DNA of 64,000 nt from JAEINY01 sp942490535 (GTDB taxonomy: Bacteria > Bacteroidota > Bacteroidia > Bacteroidales > Marinilabiliaceae). The notes beneath the pieces were generated by a model that was given only the letters and a program-made list of their open reading frames with translations, ran no database searches and was not told where the DNA came from. The stretch spans positions 992,001 through 1,056,000 of the forward strand of contig CALNXQ010000005.1 in NCBI GenBank assembly GCA_942490535.1, read 5' to 3'. The translations under genes and the position numbers were made by a program. This document shows positions 59,833-64,000 of the stretch, in pieces; position 1 is the first letter of the stretch; every line of letters starts with the position of its first letter.

Positions 59833-61722
59833 GTGAAATTGAACTTAAAACTTAAAGGAAAACTTATATTCTATATATTAGCTTCTTTCACGGTTATATA
59901 TGGTATTACCTTAGGATTTATCAGTCGTGATCTGCATCAAAATGCACAAGCCGATGCCAAGGAAATCATTCAATCGAACCTGTTGGAGTCGCGAAATATT
60001 ATTCAGGGGGATCTGATTCGGGTTTATGAATCAGTCACTACCCTTCGAAATATTTATGAGCGGTACGATCGGTTCAGTGTGAAAAATCGGACCGAGATGT
60101 ACAGTGACATGCTGTTGAGTTCGCTGGAGAACAATGAGGCCTACTTGACCTCCTGGATGGCATGGGAGCTGACGGCTTTTGATCCGGGTTATAGTCTTAA
60201 AAATGGGCGTATTCGTCACATTTATTACCGCTTAAACAACCAAATCAGTTTACAGCATGACACCGCGGATGTGAATAATGATCATCTGACCAGTATCTAT
60301 TACCAAAACAGGGAACTGAATGAAGATGATATTTGGGATCCCTACTATGATGAAGCTGCTGCTGATTTGGCGGGTATACTCATGACCACCATCTCGTGCC
60401 CCATTAAGAAAAATGGTAATTTCATGGGACTGGTGGCGGTGGATATCAGTCTGACGACCATGGAGGAAATTATCCATACCATCAATCCCTTCCAAGGTGC
60501 AAATTCCTATTTGATAGCTGCTGATACAGCTATTGTGGCCCATACCAATGATAAATTCAATGGCGATAAGATGCGGGAGCACATGGATTATGATGTGGCT
60601 TTATTTAACGATGCCTTCTCGCAAACTCACAACCGGCAGACGGCTGCTTACGGTTACCGCAACAATAGGGATGGAGAAGACTATTATGTGTTTATGGCAC
60701 CCGTTGAAATACCAGGGATCCAAAAAGTGTGGACCATGGGTATTGAAGTGCCGGAACATGTATTTTTAGCCAAAGCCAATCAAATATTTTACCGCAGTAT
60801 TATTGTGGGTATTATTGGGCTGATTTTGCTGTATATCGTTGTCTTTATTGTGGCGAGTCAAATTGTAAAGCCAGTCAATCAGAGTGTGGAATTTGCCCAT
60901 GAGATCGCACAAGGAAATTTGAAGGCAACGCTGGAAATGAAGCAAAATGATGAAATGGGTGAGTTGGCCCGGTCGTTAACAGAGATGGTGACTAATCTGA
61001 AGGCGATCATCCTGGATGTTATTAAGAGTTCGGATGAAATTAACCGCTCGGGTAATGAGTTGTCTTCTTCCAGCAATGAGCTGTCCGGGGGGGCTTCCAA
61101 CCAGGCGGCATCCTCAGAGGAGATCAGCTCCTCCATGGAAGAGATGGTGGCGACTATCCAGCAAAATGCACATAATGCACAACAAACGGAAGAGATTTCC
61201 AATAGAGCTGTGACCGGTATTAAGGAAGGATTTGAATCCGCCAAAGTAGCCCTTCACTCTATGGATGCCATTGCTGAAAAGATTGTGATCATTAAAGACA
61301 TTGCTGCACAAACCAATATTCTGGCCCTTAATGCGGCAGTGGAAGCGGCACGAGCCGGTGAGCATGGACGTGGTTTTTCAGTCGTGGCTTCGGAAGTGAA
61401 GAAATTAGCCGAGCGTTCTCAAAAGGCAGCGGTGGAGATTATGGAGTTAACCAATACGGGTGTTGAGGTGTCGAACAAGTCGGGCGAGCAGTTGGCGAAA
61501 ATTATTCCGGATATTGAAAAGACTGCTCTTCTGGTTCAGGAGATTACAGCCTCCAGTTTGGAGCAGCAATCCGGTGCTGAGCAGGTGAATAAAGCCATTC
61601 AGGAATTAAATGAAGTGACCCAGCAAAACAGTGAAGCGGCCCATCACTTTACCAATAGCGCGGAGCGTTTAACAGGTCTATCGGATAAGTTAAAAGAGGT
61701 AGTCGCCTTTTTTAAGTATTAG
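59833..61722 (+). CDS. methyl-accepting chemotaxis protein with dCache sensor
   Basis: 629 residues starting with GTG at 59833 (no ATG in frame upstream fits). TM at about 10-28, periplasmic double-Cache sensor about 30-310 (DLAGILMTTISCPIKKNGNFMGLVAVDISL), TM about 313-337, HAMP about 338-390, then a signalling domain with the hairpin tip EKIVIIKDIAAQTNILALNAAVEAARAGEHGRGFSVVA. It reports small-molecule ligands to CheA. No che genes are in the window, and no pentapeptide CheR tether is seen at the C-terminus. Confidence 0.93.
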   Translation: MKLNLKLKGKLIFYILASFTVIYGITLGFISRDLHQNAQADAKEIIQSNLLESRNIIQGDLIRVYESVTTLRNIYERYDRFSVKNRTEMYSDMLLSSLENNEAYLTSWMAWELTAFDPGYSLKNGRIRHIYYRLNNQISLQHDTADVNNDHLTSIYYQNRELNEDDIWDPYYDEAAADLAGILMTTISCPIKKNGNFMGLVAVDISLTTMEEIIHTINPFQGANSYLIAADTAIVAHTNDKFNGDKMREHMDYDVALFNDAFSQTHNRQTAAYGYRNNRDGEDYYVFMAPVEIPGIQKVWTMGIEVPEHVFLAKANQIFYRSIIVGIIGLILLYIVVFIVASQIVKPVNQSVEFAHEIAQGNLKATLEMKQNDEMGELARSLTEMVTNLKAIILDVIKSSDEINRSGNELSSSSNELSGGASNQAASSEEISSSMEEMVATIQQNAHNAQQTEEISNRAVTGIKEGFESAKVALHSMDAIAEKIVIIKDIAAQTNILALNAAVEAARAGEHGRGFSVVASEVKKLAERSQKAAVEIMELTNTGVEVSNKSGEQLAKIIPDIEKTALLVQEITASSLEQQSGAEQVNKAIQELNEVTQQNSEAAHHFTNSAERLTGLSDKLKEVVAFFKY

Positions 61723-61758
61723 GCAAGGAACTAGATAAAAATACAATCGATTAATAAA

Positions 61759-61795
61759 CAAACGCCGGTGCACGATCAGTTCACCGGCGTTTTTG
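61759..61795. terminator. terminator between the chemoreceptor and dipeptidase genes
   Basis: AAACGCCGGTG (61760-61770) pairs with CACCGGCGTTT (61782-61792) around an 11-base loop, then T-run. Convergent genes share it. Confidence 0.88.
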
Positions 61796-61812
61796 TCTGT
61801 TCTAAAACTCGA

Positions 61813-63021
61813 TTAAATGGCCGCTGTTTCCACTTGTTTGAAAACTCTTAGAAAATTCCCACCCCATATTTTTTCGATTTCTTCCGATGAATAGCCTCTG
61901 TTAATCAATTCCTGCGTGATGTTCGGGAATTGAGAAACATCCTGACAATCTTGCAGGGCACCCCCACCATCAAAATCGGAGCCGATGCCTACGTAATCAA
62001 TGCCAACCAGTTTGACTACATGGTCAATGTGGTCCACAGCATCTGCTACTGTTGGCAGAATTGGTGGATAGTCCTGATTGATTTGATCCCATTCCGCCCA
62101 GGCCTGTTGGCGTTCGGCATCATTTTTATAGGCAAAATTGTTGTATTTAGCCCGTAACTCTTGCTTTTTAAGGTAGTTCATCGCCGTGGTGTCTTCCGGT
62201 TGAATGTAGGCGCCCAGAATACAAATTTGAAGCACACCTCCGTTTTTGGCTAAGGCCTGAATCATCTCGTCACTCATATTGCGTGGATGATTGCAGACGT
62301 CCCTTGCCGAAGAGTGGGATGCAATAACCGGCGCATTGGTGTTGGCCAATACATCAAAAAAGGCTTTGTCGGAGATGTGTGACACATCAATGAGCATGCC
62401 CAGCCGGTTCATTTCATGCACCACTTCTTTCCCAAACGGACTTAAACCATTGTGTTCCGGTCCTTTTTTATCGGTGGAAGAATCGCACAAGTCATTGTTA
62501 GAGGTATGAGCCAGGGTAATGTATCGCACCCCCCGATTGTAAAATTCCTCCACCCGGTGGATGTCCTTAGCCAATGGGAATCCATTTTCCATGCCCAGGT
62601 AGATAGCTCTTTTCCCCGCTTGACTTAATACAACAGCATCATTGGCTGAAGTGGCCAATTGCGCTTGACAGGAATAAGTATCCAGTGCTTTGTTGACCGA
62701 ATCAATCATTAAATGGGATAATTCATAGGCTGTTTGGTAGTTGTCCTCAGTGCGTTCACGCTGGCTGGTAAAAAGGGCAAAAAAGATGGCATCTAACCCA
62801 CCTTGTTCCATTTTAGGTAGATCCACTCGTGCTTCATTGGCGGGATGGGCTTTCCCAATGTCAAATCCCGAACGGGTAAATTTCATGGGAGTATCACAAT
62901 GGGTATCAATGGTGATGGCCTTTTCATGGATGGCCAGGGCGGATTTTGTTGGTGGATCGGCTGGTTTGAATGAGAGGAGGAGGAGACCAATTAGTAATCC
63001 CAGTGGTTTAACAAAGTTCAT
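61813..63021 (-). CDS. M19 membrane dipeptidase
   Basis: 402 residues with a signal peptide (about 1-20). Zinc-site motifs of the family: IDTHCDTPM (His and Asp ligands), the bridging Glu in LGMENGFPL, DVSHISDKAFFDVL and VIASHSSARDVCNHPRNM (His ligands), then YVGIGSDFDGGG. The enzyme hydrolyses dipeptides, including those with a D-residue, in the periplasm. Confidence 0.93.
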   Translation of the reverse strand: MNFVKPLGLLIGLLLLSFKPADPPTKSALAIHEKAITIDTHCDTPMKFTRSGFDIGKAHPANEARVDLPKMEQGGLDAIFFALFTSQRERTEDNYQTAYELSHLMIDSVNKALDTYSCQAQLATSANDAVVLSQAGKRAIYLGMENGFPLAKDIHRVEEFYNRGVRYITLAHTSNNDLCDSSTDKKGPEHNGLSPFGKEVVHEMNRLGMLIDVSHISDKAFFDVLANTNAPVIASHSSARDVCNHPRNMSDEMIQALAKNGGVLQICILGAYIQPEDTTAMNYLKKQELRAKYNNFAYKNDAERQQAWAEWDQINQDYPPILPTVADAVDHIDHVVKLVGIDYVGIGSDFDGGGALQDCQDVSQFPNITQELINRGYSSEEIEKIWGGNFLRVFKQVETAAI

Positions 63022-63197
63022 GGTTTAAAATTTAGTTGACACTTTAAAAATAGTGGATTTATTTCGATTGACGATGCGATGAGGTTTGACAATGTTATTG
63101 TTGGGGTGATGCCATTAATCAAGCACCTATGAATTGGACAACTTGAAATCGTCAAAAGGCTTTAGTATTTTAGTCGTGCAACTAAAACCTCATACTG

Positions 63198-63923
63198 ATG
63201 AATGCATTTCAATTTCCCGGTTACCTGGTAGAGAAGTTATCTATTGTCTCGCCAATTGTTGGTGTATATGATGCGCCAAAGCTGGATTGTTTTGATCAAC
63301 TACTGGTGCCTTCAAAAGATCGTCACACATGTATGTTTGCTTTTTTTAATGCCTGGAAGAAAGGGGGTGCTTTAGAACTTTCTCAATACAATTTTGGATG
63401 TGGTGGTTGCGGATATTGGTGGTTTGGTAAAGAGGGACGTACCAGGGAACAATTTGTGCGGTTTTTAAGGGATGAGGAAGGCTTGAAGCATGCCGATCAG
63501 GACATGCGTCTATGGCTTGATCAGGAACATCCGTACATACCCCAGAATGGGTTTTTATACATGGGACCTATTAAAGAAGAAGCTTTTCCCTATTTAAAAA
63601 CTGTTACTTTTTTTGTCAATGCCGATCAGTTAAGCGCTTTGATAATAGGGGCCAACTTTTTTCATCATGCAAATGAACCCACGCCTGTTTATGCCCCTTT
63701 TGGTTCCGGCTGTATGGAGTTATTGCCCTTAGCTGAAAGCGCCTTTCCGCAAGCGGTGGTGAGTGGCACGGATTTGGCCATGCGCCGCTATTTGCCTGCG
63801 CATTTATTAGGTTTTACCGTTAATTTGCCCATGTATGAGAATTTATGCAGGTTGGATGATCAAAGTTTTTTGAATAAACCGTTTCTCACGGATTTGATTA
63901 AAGCCAGAGGCGGTGAGTTATAA
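63198..63923 (+). CDS. DUF169 family protein
   Basis: 241 residues, cytosolic. The family motifs include HTCMFAFFNAWKKGG and YNFGCGGCGYWWFG with three Cys (possible metal or cluster ligands), then PPVYAPFGSGC-type and SGTDLAMRRYLP. The function is not established. It stands alone at the right edge. Confidence 0.85.
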   Translation: MNAFQFPGYLVEKLSIVSPIVGVYDAPKLDCFDQLLVPSKDRHTCMFAFFNAWKKGGALELSQYNFGCGGCGYWWFGKEGRTREQFVRFLRDEEGLKHADQDMRLWLDQEHPYIPQNGFLYMGPIKEEAFPYLKTVTFFVNADQLSALIIGANFFHHANEPTPVYAPFGSGCMELLPLAESAFPQAVVSGTDLAMRRYLPAHLLGFTVNLPMYENLCRLDDQSFLNKPFLTDLIKARGGEL

Positions 63924-63927
63924 AAAA

Positions 63928-63949
63928 AGGGTAGCCAAGCGGCTACCCT
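63928..63949 (-). terminator. terminator of a minus-strand gene beyond the window
   Basis: AGGGTAGCC (63928-63936) pairs perfectly with GGCTACCCT (63941-63949). On the minus strand a T-run follows, so a gene on that strand probably ends just outside the window; it could also serve DUF169. Confidence 0.65.
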
Positions 63950-64000
63950 GAAAGGATTATTATATCAATAATTGAGGTAATTAAATCTCAAAAATAGATG

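Noticed and set aside
59600..59836. 78-residue ORF before the chemoreceptor
   Set aside because: Cys/Tyr/Phe-rich composition is untypical of a real protein, and it overlaps the mutarotase stop and the receptor start.

Overview
The window looks like a chromosomal segment of a Bacteroidota bacterium, most likely class Bacteroidia; an order such as Marinilabiliales is only a guess. Reasons: several genes are preceded by the phylum's -7 promoter box TAnnTTTG, there are TonB-dependent/SusC-like receptors with a carboxypeptidase-regulatory N-terminus, DUF5723 and PorT-like outer-membrane barrels, YfhO, ECF sigma/anti-sigma pairs, a eukaryote-type GlyRS, and mannan-active GH92/GH125 enzymes. No rRNA, tRNA or CRISPR array was recognised.

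Layout. 1-5.6 kb: 3' part of a phosphofructokinase gene, a complete IS66 element with an 8-bp target duplication, cysH (APS/PAPS reductase) and a convergent AspT/YidE-type transporter. 5.8-10.2 kb: two paralogous outer-membrane barrel proteins (one with WG repeats) and an ECF sigma/anti-sigma pair separated from them by a terminator. 10.3-12.3 kb: first of three near-identical 2001-bp IS4-family copies. 12.3-16.3 kb: acylphosphatase, NUDIX hydrolase, an unknown helical protein, a flavodoxin-like reductase and an unusual periplasmic-binding-domain/TM/AlbA_2 (Schlafen-like) receptor. 16.4-21.6 kb: two BlaI/M56 (BlaR1-like) systems flanking a TPR protein, each with three distinct operator dyads. 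21.7-25.3 kb: a Russian-doll insertion: an IS4-family copy inside an ISL3-family transposase, itself inside a small DUF2007 gene. 25.3-38.2 kb: mostly housekeeping genes (DUF255/YyaL, polysaccharide deacetylase lipoprotein, lipoprotein + DUF5723 pair, YfhO, truC, glyS, nadB), with a 21-bp-period tandem array after nadB. 38.3-42.5 kb: a subtilisin-like lipoprotein gene with an in-frame TGA in its signal peptide, the third IS4-family copy, and a Kv-type channel gene whose start lies 8 bp beyond the insertion.

42.6-52.1 kb is a mosaic. A host order TonB receptor(+), 4-TM protein(-), ECF sigma(-), alpha/beta hydrolase(-) seems to have been tandemly duplicated, with a microhomology junction near 50035. 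In the first copy the sigma gene is gone and about 4.2 kb of visibly AT-rich DNA is present, carrying an operon for a Tat/Sec-signal protein, a 2[4Fe-4S] ferredoxin and a TonB-type receptor. 52.3-64 kb: GH125 and GH92 mannosidases, YceI, a second 21-bp-period array, a polysaccharide-lyase-like lipoprotein, a hexose-6-phosphate mutarotase-like protein, a dCache chemoreceptor, an M19 dipeptidase and a DUF169 protein.

Main themes: envelope stress/sensing (two ECF and two BlaI/M56 modules), glycan use, and extensive recent IS activity. All functional names are family-level assignments made by reading the sequence; no database search was run.
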